From Marinobacterium halophilum (GTDB taxonomy: Bacteria > Pseudomonadota > Gammaproteobacteria > Pseudomonadales > Balneatricaceae), in contig NZ_PYGI01000029.1 of the NCBI RefSeq assembly GCF_003014615.1, forward strand, positions 1-41,914: a DNA stretch of 41,914 nucleotides, given 5' to 3'. The position numbers and the translations under genes are program-made. Numbering within the stretch: the stretch's first letter is position 1; each line of letters starts with the position of its first letter. Shown here in pieces: positions 10,301 to 18,110 of this stretch. Under the pieces are notes generated by a model. It saw nothing but the letters and a program-made list of their open reading frames with translations. It ran no database searches and was not told where the DNA came from.

Positions 10301-11039
10301 GAAGGGGCCTCAGGCCGGTACGTTCCTGCATGGCATATTGGAGTGGGCCGCAGAGCAGGGCTTTGCCCGCGTTGTGGATGATGCGCCGCAGCGCCTGGCG
10401 TTTCTGGCTCCGCGGTGTCAGCGCCGTGAATGGCAGCCCTGGTTGCCGGTACTGGACCGCTGGCTGGTACAGCTGTTGCAGACGCGATTGCCGTTGGTGG
10501 ATGACACCCCGGTTGCGTTGGCCGAGCTGGCCCAGTATCAGGCCGAGCTTGAGTTCTGGGTTGAGGTCGGCGAGGTACGGGTTGAACAGCTGGACCGCCT
10601 GATCACCCGCCATGTGTTGCCGGGCCAGCCACGTCCGGCTCTGGCGCCGCAGATGCTGGGCGGGATGCTGAAAGGCTTCATCGATCTGGTGTTCGAACAT
10701 CAGGGCCGGTATTGGGTCGTGGACTACAAATCCAACTGGCTGGGGCCGGATAATACTCACTACAGCCTGGCCGCGATGCAAAAGGCCGTTTTGGACAAGC
10801 GCTATGACGTCCAGTACGTCCTGTATCTACTGGCATTGCACCGCCTGCTCAAGGCACGGTTACCGGGCTATGCCGATGACCCGCTGGCAGGTTACGAACA
10901 GTATATGGGCGGGGCACTCTACCTGTTCCTGCGTGGAATCGATGCAAATGAACACGGTTGCTGTATCGATCGACCAAGCGCAGAGCTGATTGAAACACTG
11001 GACCGTCTGCTGGCGGGCAAGGAGGTCTCCGATGTCTGA
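7317..11039 (+). CDS. recB: RecBCD exonuclease V, RecB (beta) subunit
   Basis: RecB is the 3'-5' UvrD-type helicase and the nuclease of RecBCD. In this 1240-residue protein I see Walker A (EASAGTGKTF, about residues 28-37), the Walker B region IDEFQDTDPLQYRIF, helicase motif III-like FMIGDPKQAIYAFRGADI, VTIHKSKGLEYPLVF, and a C-terminal nuclease with D1123, D1136 and K1138 (GFIDLVF and VVDYKSNW). The start at 7317 overlaps the recC stop by four bases and has a GGGAGG site; the open frame extends to 7254 but that extension is inside recC and has no family resemblance. All helicase and nuclease motifs look intact, so I expect an active enzyme. Confidence 0.96.
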   Translation: MTVSTPSTVPQALDPLTFPLQGQRLIEASAGTGKTFTIAALYVRLVLGHGGADAGFGRPLLPPEILVVTFTNAATRELRDRIRSRLADAARVFRGQAAADPFLTHLLAELDYADTQQRAQAARKLEQAAEWMDEAAVYTIHSWCQRMLTQHAFDTGSLFQQQLEQDDNELMVEMARDYWRSWCYALSPTAAEALSTLAADPDALLRAVKPLLQPGDHQVNFQGSPLTARQSPADYAAVLDAWLPHKQRLEQQARDSWRTARDTVEEQLLKAVQSKVLNNNSYRPASMAGKLAEMAAWAEGDTLEADALAHFAAAKLHSKTAKSKQGQTPDHGVFEQLQTLVDYLETQPPVQPVQLHAADWIQHRFTRSRERAAALGFNDMLSRLDASLQAEGGSHLADTIRQQYPVALIDEFQDTDPLQYRIFRRVYAENADGTSLFMIGDPKQAIYAFRGADIHTYLQARTDTAGRHYTLGRNYRSSTALVEAVNHLFNHAETQQSEGAFRFARADDNPLPFIPVAANGRKDVFEVEGVAPAALNHWLLDSDDDDGIAIGDYRQQMAEHCASEIQRLLQLGLQQQAGFRQTSGTLQALKPGDIAILVRSGSEARLIREALEQRAVRSVYLSDQASVFASREAEDLWRWLRACAEPEQAERLHGALATVTLDLDYTQLEHLARDEQHWEHEVERFRELRTLWQRQGVLPMVRHLLDGFELPSRLLRKSGGERVLTNLLHLAELLQTASTQLEGELALIRYLQEQILDSSGAGDEHIMRLESDADLVQVVTIHKSKGLEYPLVFLPFICSYREVSADNGSYRYQGESGSVLELDTGDQQAKAAADAERLQEDLRLLYVALTRPVHACWLGVAAIKRNRALSLHKSAFGQLLGCRGKTDSAALSAVLHPLAQPGVMDVASPPPVTRQLLMAPTTAAQLAPARSCARPVGRERWWIASYSAISQLQGRAPAEPEPAETAREETTREHRDEAVAASAVVEFAYDPHHFWKGPQAGTFLHGILEWAAEQGFARVVDDAPQRLAFLAPRCQRREWQPWLPVLDRWLVQLLQTRLPLVDDTPVALAELAQYQAELEFWVEVGEVRVEQLDRLITRHVLPGQPRPALAPQMLGGMLKGFIDLVFEHQGRYWVVDYKSNWLGPDNTHYSLAAMQKAVLDKRYDVQYVLYLLALHRLLKARLPGYADDPLAGYEQYMGGALYLFLRGIDANEHGCCIDRPSAELIETLDRLLAGKEVSDV

Positions 11040-13071
11040 CACCCTGGATCTGTTCGACAGTGCACCCGCCGCCCCGCTGCATCCGGCGCTGGAACAGTGG
11101 TGCATGCTGGAAAGCCTGTTACAGCGCTGGCAGGCGCGGGGCTGGATTCGGGCACTGGATCTGGCGCTGGGCCGTTTCCTGCATGAGCTGGACCCGCAGG
11201 CCTCGCCGCTGGTGCTGCTTGCCGGCGTATTGACCAGCCATCAGCTGGGGCGGGGGCATATCTGTGTAGACCTTGAAATGCTGTTGGCAACGCCGGATGC
11301 CGCGCTGTCGCTGCCGCCGGACGGTGAGTTCGGAGAAGCCTTGCCGGACCGCCCGGAAGAGCTGTTGCACGGTTTGGGCCTGTCCCAATGGCAGCAGGCA
11401 TTGGCCACCACGGCCCTGGTCACGGCGGGTGAGGTACCGAGTCCTCTGGTACTTGAAGCCAAGACCACGCGCCTCTATCTGTATCGGCAATGGGGGTATG
11501 AAGTCGAAGTCGCCGCGCGCGTGCAGGCACGGTTGGTGCCCGTCGCGGTGGACGAAATGCGTATGCAGCAACGGCTGAAAGACCTGTTCGACCCACTGCC
11601 GACACGACTGGACTGGCAACAGCTGGCTTGTGCGTTGGTGGCCGGCCGCCGCTTCGGCATCATCACCGGCGGACCCGGTACCGGCAAGACCACTACCGTC
11701 GTGCGTCTGCTGGCGTTGCTGCAGAGCCTGGCCCGTGACGAGGGTCGCACACTGCGTATCCGCCTGGCGGCTCCAACCGGCAAGGCCGCTGCGCGGCTGA
11801 CCGAATCGATCAGCGGGGCCGTGGGCCAATTGTCTCCGGCATTGCAGCAGGGCATCCCGCATGAAGTGACGACCTTGCACCGTTTGCTGGGTGCTCGCCC
11901 GGGGACACGGCGGTTCGTTCATCACCTGGATAACCCGTTGCATGCGGATCTGGTGGTGGTGGATGAAGCGTCGATGATCGACCTTGAAATGATGCACCAG
12001 CTGCTGGCGGCACTGCCGCCTCAGGCCCGTCTGATCCTGCTGGGCGACAAGGACCAGCTGGCCTCGGTAGAAGCCGGGTCGGTACTGGGTGATTTGTGTG
12101 CAGAGGCCGATGCCGGCGGATACGATGCCGCCACGCTGGCGGCGCTGCAGCGCCAGACCGGGTTGGATGTGGCCGCCTGGCAAGCCGCAGAAGGAGCTGC
12201 GTCAACGCAGCCGCTGGCACAGTCGATCGCCATGCTCCGGCACAGTCACCGCTTCGGGGCTGATAGCGGTATCGGCTCATTGGCGCGGGCGGTCAACAGT
12301 GGCTCACCGACAGCGGTCAAGCAGGTGTTGGCGGCCGGTTTTGCCGATTTGGGATTGATCACGCTGACAGGCGCCGACGATACGGCGGTGCAGCGACTGG
12401 TATTGAAAGGCGGACCGCAACCGGCGGGTGATGCGGGAGGGCCTCAAGGTTATCGTCATTACTTGCGTTGTCTGCATGCTGGTCGGCCCGTGAACGGGGA
12501 CGCGGATGCACTGGACAGCTGGGCGCGGGGCGTATTGCATGCCTTTGGTGAATTCCAGTTGCTGTGTGCGTTACGACGCGGTCCCTGGGGCGTCGAGGGC
12601 CTTAATCAGCGGATTGCAGAAGTGCTGGCGCGGGACGGTCTGATTACGCGCACCGAAGGGTGGTATGAGGGTCGTCCCGTACTGGTAACCCGCAACGACT
12701 ATGCGCTGGGGCTGATGAATGGCGATATCGGCATGACGTTGGCACTGCCAGGTGCAACGGATGAGCTGCAGTTGCGGGTGGTGTTTCCGCTGGCTGATGG
12801 CAGTTTGAAATGGGTACTGCCCAGTCGCCTGCAGGCGATCGAGACAGTGTTCGCCATGACGGTCCACAAGTCACAGGGTTCGGAATTTGCGCACACGGCA
12901 CTGCTGCTGCCTGCGACCGCCAACCCTGTATTGACGCGTGAGTTGGTCTACACCGGCATCACCCGTGCCAGCCGGTGGTTCACGCTACTGCTTGGACACC
13001 GTGGTCGTCTGGATGATGCGGTGCGTACTCGGGTGCGTCGTGCCAGTGGCTTGCGCAGGCGTTTGACCTGA
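11032..13071 (+). CDS. recD: RecBCD exonuclease V, RecD (alpha) subunit
   Basis: RecD is the 5'-3' SF1B helicase of RecBCD. Seen in about 679 residues: Walker A GGPGTGKTTTV (from residue 213), LVVVDEASMIDLEMM (Walker B), LILLGDKDQLASVEAGSVLGDL (motif III), and the C-terminal MTVHKSQGSEF and ELVYTGITRASRW motifs. The start at 11032 (MSDTLDLFD) lies eight bases inside recB, with a GGAGG site just upstream; the earlier ATG at 10990 is within recB. It is longer than E. coli RecD (608 residues), partly because of an insertion near residues 365-400 (around the AAEGAASTQPLAQ segment). Last gene of the operon; no clear terminator follows. Confidence 0.95.
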   Translation: MSDTLDLFDSAPAAPLHPALEQWCMLESLLQRWQARGWIRALDLALGRFLHELDPQASPLVLLAGVLTSHQLGRGHICVDLEMLLATPDAALSLPPDGEFGEALPDRPEELLHGLGLSQWQQALATTALVTAGEVPSPLVLEAKTTRLYLYRQWGYEVEVAARVQARLVPVAVDEMRMQQRLKDLFDPLPTRLDWQQLACALVAGRRFGIITGGPGTGKTTTVVRLLALLQSLARDEGRTLRIRLAAPTGKAAARLTESISGAVGQLSPALQQGIPHEVTTLHRLLGARPGTRRFVHHLDNPLHADLVVVDEASMIDLEMMHQLLAALPPQARLILLGDKDQLASVEAGSVLGDLCAEADAGGYDAATLAALQRQTGLDVAAWQAAEGAASTQPLAQSIAMLRHSHRFGADSGIGSLARAVNSGSPTAVKQVLAAGFADLGLITLTGADDTAVQRLVLKGGPQPAGDAGGPQGYRHYLRCLHAGRPVNGDADALDSWARGVLHAFGEFQLLCALRRGPWGVEGLNQRIAEVLARDGLITRTEGWYEGRPVLVTRNDYALGLMNGDIGMTLALPGATDELQLRVVFPLADGSLKWVLPSRLQAIETVFAMTVHKSQGSEFAHTALLLPATANPVLTRELVYTGITRASRWFTLLLGHRGRLDDAVRTRVRRASGLRRRLT

Positions 13072-13109
13072 GCAGGATCAACGGTATTGATGCGGTGAGA
13101 GCCGGGCGG

Positions 13110-13137
13110 TTGCGGTATGGTTTAAATGGAATAGAAT
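13110..13137 (+). promoter_or_regulatory. Possible sigma-70 promoter of the cytochrome pair
   Basis: TTGCGG (-35, three of six matches) and TAGAAT (-10, five of six) are separated by 16 bases, about 50 bases before the tsdB start. The stretch after it is very AT-rich and holds a TAATAA/TTATTA inverted repeat that could be an operator. A motif call by eye only. Confidence 0.35.
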
Positions 13138-13191
13138 AATAACTTTTAAGTATATTCTTTATTAGACATACCTCACGCAAAGGAGAGTGCC

Positions 13192-13854
13192 ATGTTGCAA
13201 CGAAATGGGCGGCTGACACTGGTCGGTGCGCTGTTATTCAGCAGTGCGCTACAGGCACAGGGAGTGGCTGCCGATGGTCGACAGGTAGTGATGCAGGGTG
13301 ATGGCAGCGGTGCCCCCTGCATGGCGTGCCACGGCATGGATGGGGCCGGCAATAATGCGGCCAGCTTTCCGCGTCTGGCGGGTCTGGATGCCGATTATAT
13401 TGCCAAACAGATGCGTGACTACAACGCCGGTACCCGTATCAGCGCGATCATGCAGCCTAATGTGGATAATTTGAGTGAACAGCAGATCCTTGACGTCGCC
13501 GCGTACTATGCAGAGCAGGCGGTACCCGCTGCACAAGCGGCTACCGGCAATGAAGAGTTGCTGGCGTTGGGCGAAAAACTTGCCAACCGGGGTGACTGGG
13601 ACCAGTACATACCGGCCTGTGAAAGCTGCCACGGTCCGGATAATCAGGGCGTGGGCTCAACTTTCCCCGGTATTGCCGGCCAGCACGGCAATTATATCCG
13701 ACAGCAGTTGCACGCTTGGCGCAGCGGTGCGCGCCACAATGATCCCAACCAGTTGATGACCGGGGTTGCCGAACGTTTGACCGAGCAGCAGATTGAAGCG
13801 GTTGCCGCATATTTGGGCAGTCGTCAGGCCGTGGCCGCCGAGGGAGAGCAATAA
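13192..13854 (+). CDS. tsdB: Diheme cytochrome c4-like protein, TsdB-type electron acceptor
   Basis: A 220-residue periplasmic cytochrome with a signal peptide (hydrophobic core about residues 9-21) and two similar halves, each with a haem site: CMACH (43-47) and CESCH (143-147), exactly 100 residues apart. Each half has the cytochrome c4 pattern of CxxCHG followed by FPRLAG or FPGIAG, with Met (IMQPN, LMTGV) available as sixth ligand. The start has a strong AAGGAGAG site. It sits one base before tsdA, the arrangement known for TsdB, the c4-type partner that takes electrons from thiosulfate dehydrogenase. The partner role follows from that neighbour; alone it would be called cytochrome c4. 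Confidence 0.8.
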   Translation: MLQRNGRLTLVGALLFSSALQAQGVAADGRQVVMQGDGSGAPCMACHGMDGAGNNAASFPRLAGLDADYIAKQMRDYNAGTRISAIMQPNVDNLSEQQILDVAAYYAEQAVPAAQAATGNEELLALGEKLANRGDWDQYIPACESCHGPDNQGVGSTFPGIAGQHGNYIRQQLHAWRSGARHNDPNQLMTGVAERLTEQQIEAVAAYLGSRQAVAAEGEQ

Positions 13855-13855
13855 T

Positions 13856-14839
13856 ATGAAACATAATTTTATGCTGCTGACAGTGGTATCGGCTGTCATG
13901 AGTACACAGGTCGTGGCCAGTGATGCCAAGGTGCCGGTCAATCTTCCCGAGAGCAAGCCCGGACAGTATGTTCATCAGGCCCCGACTATCGATGACCTGA
14001 TGGCTGATGAATCGGTCCATCCCGAACTGCGCAAGGTGATTTTGAAGGGTTACGATCTGTTCATGAACACCCAGCAGCTGCGTGGCGAGTATGTGTTCAA
14101 CGACATGAGCTGCAAAACCTGCCACATGGGGGAAGGGCGGATGAACTGGTCAGGTCCGGTGTGGCCGGCGGCGACCACGTTGCCCGACTATCGTGGCAAG
14201 AACAAGCACGTCAACTCACTGGAAGAGCGTATCGCGGGCTGCTTTGCCTACTCCATGAACGGTCAGCCACCGGCATATGGCAGCGACGACATGCTGGCGC
14301 TGACGGCCTACCATCAGTGGCTGGCCAAAAGCGCTCCGGTGTATGAGAAAAACATATCGGGGCGTGGCTTCAGCCACTTGGGCAAACAGATTCCCGACGA
14401 TATCAGTTATGCCAAGGGTGAAGCGGTGTACGCAGCCAACTGTGCCATTTGCCACGGCAACGACGGTGCAGGCCAGAAGAAAGATGGCAAGGTTGTGTTT
14501 CCGCCATTGTGGGGCGATGGCGCCTATAACTGGGGTGCTGGTCTGACCCGTGTATTCACGGCGGCATCGTTCATCAAGAACAACATGCCGTTGAGCAAAC
14601 CCGGATCGCTGAGTGATAACGATGCCTGGCAGGTAGCCTGGTATATCAACAGCCAGGAGCGGCCACAGGATCCGCGCTACACCGGTGATGCCCGTGCCAC
14701 TCGTGAGCAGTTTATCGACTTCCACAAGCACACCCGCTACGGCACCGACGTCAACGGCAAGGTGTTGGGGCAGCACGACAATACCGGCGAGAAGCCATTT
14801 CTCAAGCCGAGCAACCTCAAACCGCGTACCTTCGAATAA
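13856..14839 (+). CDS. tsdA: Thiosulfate dehydrogenase/tetrathionate reductase TsdA-like diheme cytochrome
   Basis: Periplasmic diheme enzyme that would join two thiosulfates into tetrathionate (reversible). Seen in 327 residues: signal peptide ending near VVA-S (20-22); first haem site CKTCH (86-90); EERIAGCFAYSMNG, whose Cys129 matches the unusual cysteine axial ligand of the TsdA catalytic haem; second haem site CAICH (196-200); and PPLWGDGAYNWGAG and IKNNMP, both TsdA hallmarks, with Met244 as candidate ligand of haem 2. The start at 13856 has GAGGGAGAG in front; a longer frame from 13793 lies in tsdB and is rejected. Coupled to tsdB. The C-terminal tail after about residue 270 is somewhat long. 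Confident on family; in vivo direction of the reaction is not known. Confidence 0.85.
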   Translation: MKHNFMLLTVVSAVMSTQVVASDAKVPVNLPESKPGQYVHQAPTIDDLMADESVHPELRKVILKGYDLFMNTQQLRGEYVFNDMSCKTCHMGEGRMNWSGPVWPAATTLPDYRGKNKHVNSLEERIAGCFAYSMNGQPPAYGSDDMLALTAYHQWLAKSAPVYEKNISGRGFSHLGKQIPDDISYAKGEAVYAANCAICHGNDGAGQKKDGKVVFPPLWGDGAYNWGAGLTRVFTAASFIKNNMPLSKPGSLSDNDAWQVAWYINSQERPQDPRYTGDARATREQFIDFHKHTRYGTDVNGKVLGQHDNTGEKPFLKPSNLKPRTFE

Positions 14840-14854
14840 CCCACCCGGCATCAG

Positions 14855-14880
14855 CGGCGGGGCTGGCTCCGCCGTTTATT
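14855..14880 (+). terminator. Terminator after tsdBA
   Basis: CGGCGG and CCGCCG form a six-base-pair GC stem with an eight-base loop, followed by TTTATTCTCC. It begins 15 bases after the tsdA stop. Confidence 0.6.
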
Positions 14881-14975
14881 CTCCTTTCATCGATCCTCTG
14901 GCATGCCGATTGCGTAGTGAGTGCAGGTATACGTCTGGCATAATGCCCGTGCCGCTCACAGCACAAGAGGTAAGC

Positions 14976-15452
14976 ATGAGTACCACTTTGATCTACAGTT
15001 TGACCGCCGCCGGATTGCTGGCCATCCTGACACTGTCCGCCTTGATTTACCGGCAAGTGCAGCGCGCGCGTATCCAGCGTGAGCAGCAAGCTGCACGAGA
15101 AGCGGAGGCAATTGCCCACTTCGAGGCACATCATCAGTATTTGGAAGAAAGCATCCGCCTGGTAGCCGGTGCTATTTTGCACGACGAAAAAATGACGCTG
15201 ACCGAGGGCTGCATTCGCCTCAAGGTGCTGCTGGAAAACTATCGTCCGCAACTGCTGCAGCAGGAGACCTATGCGGTGATCAGCGAAGTGTATGACAAGA
15301 CCAGTCACATGCCGATAAAGGAGGAGTGGCAGGCGCTGCCCAAGAAACTCAAGCACAGTTATCAGCAGGAGATGCAGGCGTTGGAGCAACAGTACGAAGC
15401 CGCGCTACAGGTAGTTGCGCGTGAGCTTAGCAGCGGCGAGCCGCTGAAATAA
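14976..15452 (+). CDS. DUF2489 family membrane-anchored protein
   Basis: A 158-residue protein with one N-terminal transmembrane helix (about residues 5-24, SLTAAGLLAILTLSALIY), then a charged helical region and a globular part with the HDEKMTLTEGCIRLKVLLE segment and a YDKTSHMPIKEEWQ segment, which I recognise as the DUF2489 pattern found in Pseudomonas-like gammaproteobacteria. No biochemical role is known. The start at 14976 has AAGAGG upstream; the frame runs back to 14685 but that part overlaps tsdA and is not family-like. It is followed six bases later by another small membrane-protein gene, so the two probably form a unit. Confidence 0.75.
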   Translation: MSTTLIYSLTAAGLLAILTLSALIYRQVQRARIQREQQAAREAEAIAHFEAHHQYLEESIRLVAGAILHDEKMTLTEGCIRLKVLLENYRPQLLQQETYAVISEVYDKTSHMPIKEEWQALPKKLKHSYQQEMQALEQQYEAALQVVARELSSGEPLK

Positions 15453-15458
15453 CCCGGC

Positions 15459-15836
15459 ATGGCAGAGTTCCTGATCGCCTTTGTCGTATCCTTATTGCTG
15501 ATCGGTGGCCTGGTGCTGGCGCTGGCCTTCGGGCGAGCACCGACCTGGCGCCCGGATCGGCGCAAGGTATTGGATATGATGCAGCGGCTGCAGGCTGGCG
15601 AGGCGCGCCGAGAAGAATGGGAGATGTTTGTCGGCCTGCCGCTATTGCACGACCCGGAACTGGAAGCGATCCGTCGTCGCTGTGTCGAAATCCATGAAGG
15701 GGATGAAACCCATCCGCCGGCCGCCGACGGCTTGGCACCCTATTTGTATGACCGGGCTGCGCGTCAGCGTCTGGTTGCGGTCCAGGCAGATCTGGAGCAG
15801 CTGATTCGTGACGAGCCGTTTTTTCGTAGCTTCTGA
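15459..15836 (+). CDS. Small single-helix membrane protein, function unknown
   Basis: A 125-residue protein that I do not recognise. It starts with a transmembrane helix (about residues 3-24, rich in Leu, Val and Gly) and continues with a basic, then acidic soluble part. The middle (WEMFVGLPLLHDPELEAIRRRC) and the end (LEQLIRDEPFFRSF) look like a folded helical domain. The gene begins six bases after the DUF2489 stop, suggesting co-expression. Its TGA stop directly abuts the stop of the convergent histidine kinase, with no base between. Confidence 0.65.
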   Translation: MAEFLIAFVVSLLLIGGLVLALAFGRAPTWRPDRRKVLDMMQRLQAGEARREEWEMFVGLPLLHDPELEAIRRRCVEIHEGDETHPPAADGLAPYLYDRAARQRLVAVQADLEQLIRDEPFFRSF

Positions 15837-18110
15837 TCAATGATACTGATGATGCTCGATCAATCGGCGCAGGCGGAAGCAACGGCGCCAGCAGCGCGGG
15901 ATATCACCGACCAGTGCCGCTTGATGCAGCTCGGCAACCACCGCTTCCAGTTCCGGTAACTGATACAGCCCTGCCAGTCCCAGCAACTGATGTGCATGCG
16001 AGCGCACAATCTCCAGCTGGCCCGCTTCTACCGCCGGACAGAGTGCATTCAGTTGCTGCTCCAGTTCCCGGTGCAGTGCCTCTGGGTCAATATGACTCAG
16101 CAGTGCTCCCTCTTCATGGCCGGTTTTGGCCGCTTCCCTACGGCACAGCTGATCGAGCAAGGAAAACAGGTCCGGTAACTTGACCGGTTTCAGCATGATG
16201 GCATTGGCTCCGGCCTGCATCAGAGCCTTGTGTTCATGCGGCATCACATTGGCCGTCAATGCAATAATGGGAGTTGCCGTGTTCAACTGGCGAATGGCAC
16301 GGGTGGCCTCAATGCCATCCATGTGCGGCATGTGTACATCCATCAGCACCAGATCAGGCAATGTATTGCGGAACTGTTCCACGGCCAGTGCGCCCGTGGT
16401 TGCCGTGATCACCTCGGCACCGGCCTGAGTCAGCACCTTGTAGATCAACAGCCGGTTGAAATCGTTATCTTCTGCCAGCAGAACCTTGAGCGGACAACCC
16501 AAGGTGAATCCAGGTACGTATGCGCCATCGTGTGAAGAGGGTGAGGGGGCGGGTACCGAATCAGCCAGCGGCAAGGTCAGGGTCAGGCATACATGCGTGC
16601 CAATGCCTGCCTGGCTTTCCAGTTCCAGGGTGCCACCCATCATTTGGGTCAAACGATGAGCGATGACCAGCCCCAGCCCTGAGCCACCGTAGCGTCGGCT
16701 GATGGTGTTGTCGGCCTGGGCAAACGCCTGAAACAGGTGGTGTTGTCGTTCCGCCGAAATACCGATGCCGGTATCGCTGACACTCAAAATCAACTTGCAG
16801 TGGCGTCCGGCACGGATGGCGCGGGCACAGAGACGGACATCGCCGACGGCGGTAAACTTGATGGCATTGCTGAGCAGGTTGGTCAGCACCTGGGACAGAC
16901 GTGTTGGGTCGCCCACCAGTGCATCCGGCAACTCGGGTGACAGTTCCTCGATCAGCGTCAGGCCCTTGTGCTGCGCCATGGGGGCCTGCATCGCCAGCAG
17001 GTTGAGTAGACATTGGCGGGGGTTGAAGACCAGCTGTTCCAGCTCGATCGCATCCGATTGCAGACGGGAAAAGTCGAGAATATCGTCGATAATCGTCAGT
17101 AGTAACGTGGAAGTCTGGTCAATGATCTGACAGTACTGTTGCTGCTCCGGCGTGAGTTGGGTTCGTTGCAACAGTTCGGAAAACCCCAATACCGAGGTTA
17201 GTGGGGTTCTGAGTTCATGGCTCATGCGGGCCAGAAACTCGTCCTTGGCATGGTTGGCTTCATCCGCCTGGCGACGTGCCTGTATGAGTTCCTCGTTCTG
17301 CCGTTCCAGATGCCGCAAGGTGGTGGTCAACTGGCGGGTAGCTTTGCTGATCTGATCGGACTGCTCGCGACTGGAGGCCTGAATGCGGGCAGCCATGCGG
17401 TTGATGCCTCGGGCCAGCAATCCAAGCTCGCCAGAAGCTTGAGTCGTGGCCGCACGTGTATCAAGTTGGCCGGCTTCGAGACGTTCAATGACTGCGCCCA
17501 GGGCCTGTATTGGTCGAGTAATCCGGAGGCCGAAGCGGCTGGCGACAACGGTGGTTACCAATAGGCCGACCAGAATCAGCAGCAGACTGCTGAGCAGCAT
17601 CTCACGGCGGGTACTGGCATTGTTGTCAGGCGACAGCACGACGGCCACCCAGCCGGTCTGGTTGGGCTGGATGACATCAAAGGCCAGCTCGGGATTGTTT
17701 TCCAACAACAGAGCGCTGGTCGAGATGGGGTCCATGAACAGCCAGAACGGGCCTGCCTGCTGGTGTCTGGGACTGGTGGGACTCAGCTCGACGTCAAATT
17801 GCCCTGATCGATGCAACAGGTTGAAATTGGCATCATAGAACAGGATGTCGCGCACTTCCGGATGATTTTGCCGCGTTTTCTGGCTGAGTATGCGTAGCTG
17901 GTAACGGTTGCCACTGATGACGCCAAATTCGGCGGCAGAGGCCAACAGTTCAACCAATAGATGGCCGCGTTCAAGCAGCTTTTCGGTATTGTCGGCCAGC
18001 CGACTGTACGTGAAGTATGTCCCCAGAATACCGGCCAGCGTGAGCATTGGGATCAGTGATAGCAGCAGCACACGGCTACGAATACTGAGGCGACTACCGA
18101 TCCCGGGCAT
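15837..18110 (-). CDS. BarA-type hybrid sensor histidine kinase (HAMP-HisKA-HATPase-REC-Hpt)
   Basis: A membrane hybrid kinase of 757 residues. Parts: transmembrane helix 12-34; periplasmic sensor about 35-168; second helix about 171-190; HAMP about 190-243; HisKA with phospho-accepting H298 (ARMSHELRTP); HATPase with N415 (NLLSNAIKF), SDTGIGI and GSGLGL; receiver domain with D591 (LMDVHMPHMDG) and K641; C-terminal Hpt-like domain with H707. The Hpt motif reads AHQLLG, without the usual Lys of HxLKG. The ATG at 18110 shares its A with the TAA stop of the upstream binding-protein gene, so translation is coupled; the frame open to 18398 is inside that gene. The context suggests that the periplasmic binding protein feeds its signal to this kinase. 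The output regulator is not in the window. Confidence 0.9.
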   Translation of the reverse strand: MPGIGSRLSIRSRVLLLSLIPMLTLAGILGTYFTYSRLADNTEKLLERGHLLVELLASAAEFGVISGNRYQLRILSQKTRQNHPEVRDILFYDANFNLLHRSGQFDVELSPTSPRHQQAGPFWLFMDPISTSALLLENNPELAFDVIQPNQTGWVAVVLSPDNNASTRREMLLSSLLLILVGLLVTTVVASRFGLRITRPIQALGAVIERLEAGQLDTRAATTQASGELGLLARGINRMAARIQASSREQSDQISKATRQLTTTLRHLERQNEELIQARRQADEANHAKDEFLARMSHELRTPLTSVLGFSELLQRTQLTPEQQQYCQIIDQTSTLLLTIIDDILDFSRLQSDAIELEQLVFNPRQCLLNLLAMQAPMAQHKGLTLIEELSPELPDALVGDPTRLSQVLTNLLSNAIKFTAVGDVRLCARAIRAGRHCKLILSVSDTGIGISAERQHHLFQAFAQADNTISRRYGGSGLGLVIAHRLTQMMGGTLELESQAGIGTHVCLTLTLPLADSVPAPSPSSHDGAYVPGFTLGCPLKVLLAEDNDFNRLLIYKVLTQAGAEVITATTGALAVEQFRNTLPDLVLMDVHMPHMDGIEATRAIRQLNTATPIIALTANVMPHEHKALMQAGANAIMLKPVKLPDLFSLLDQLCRREAAKTGHEEGALLSHIDPEALHRELEQQLNALCPAVEAGQLEIVRSHAHQLLGLAGLYQLPELEAVVAELHQAALVGDIPRCWRRCFRLRRLIEHHQYH

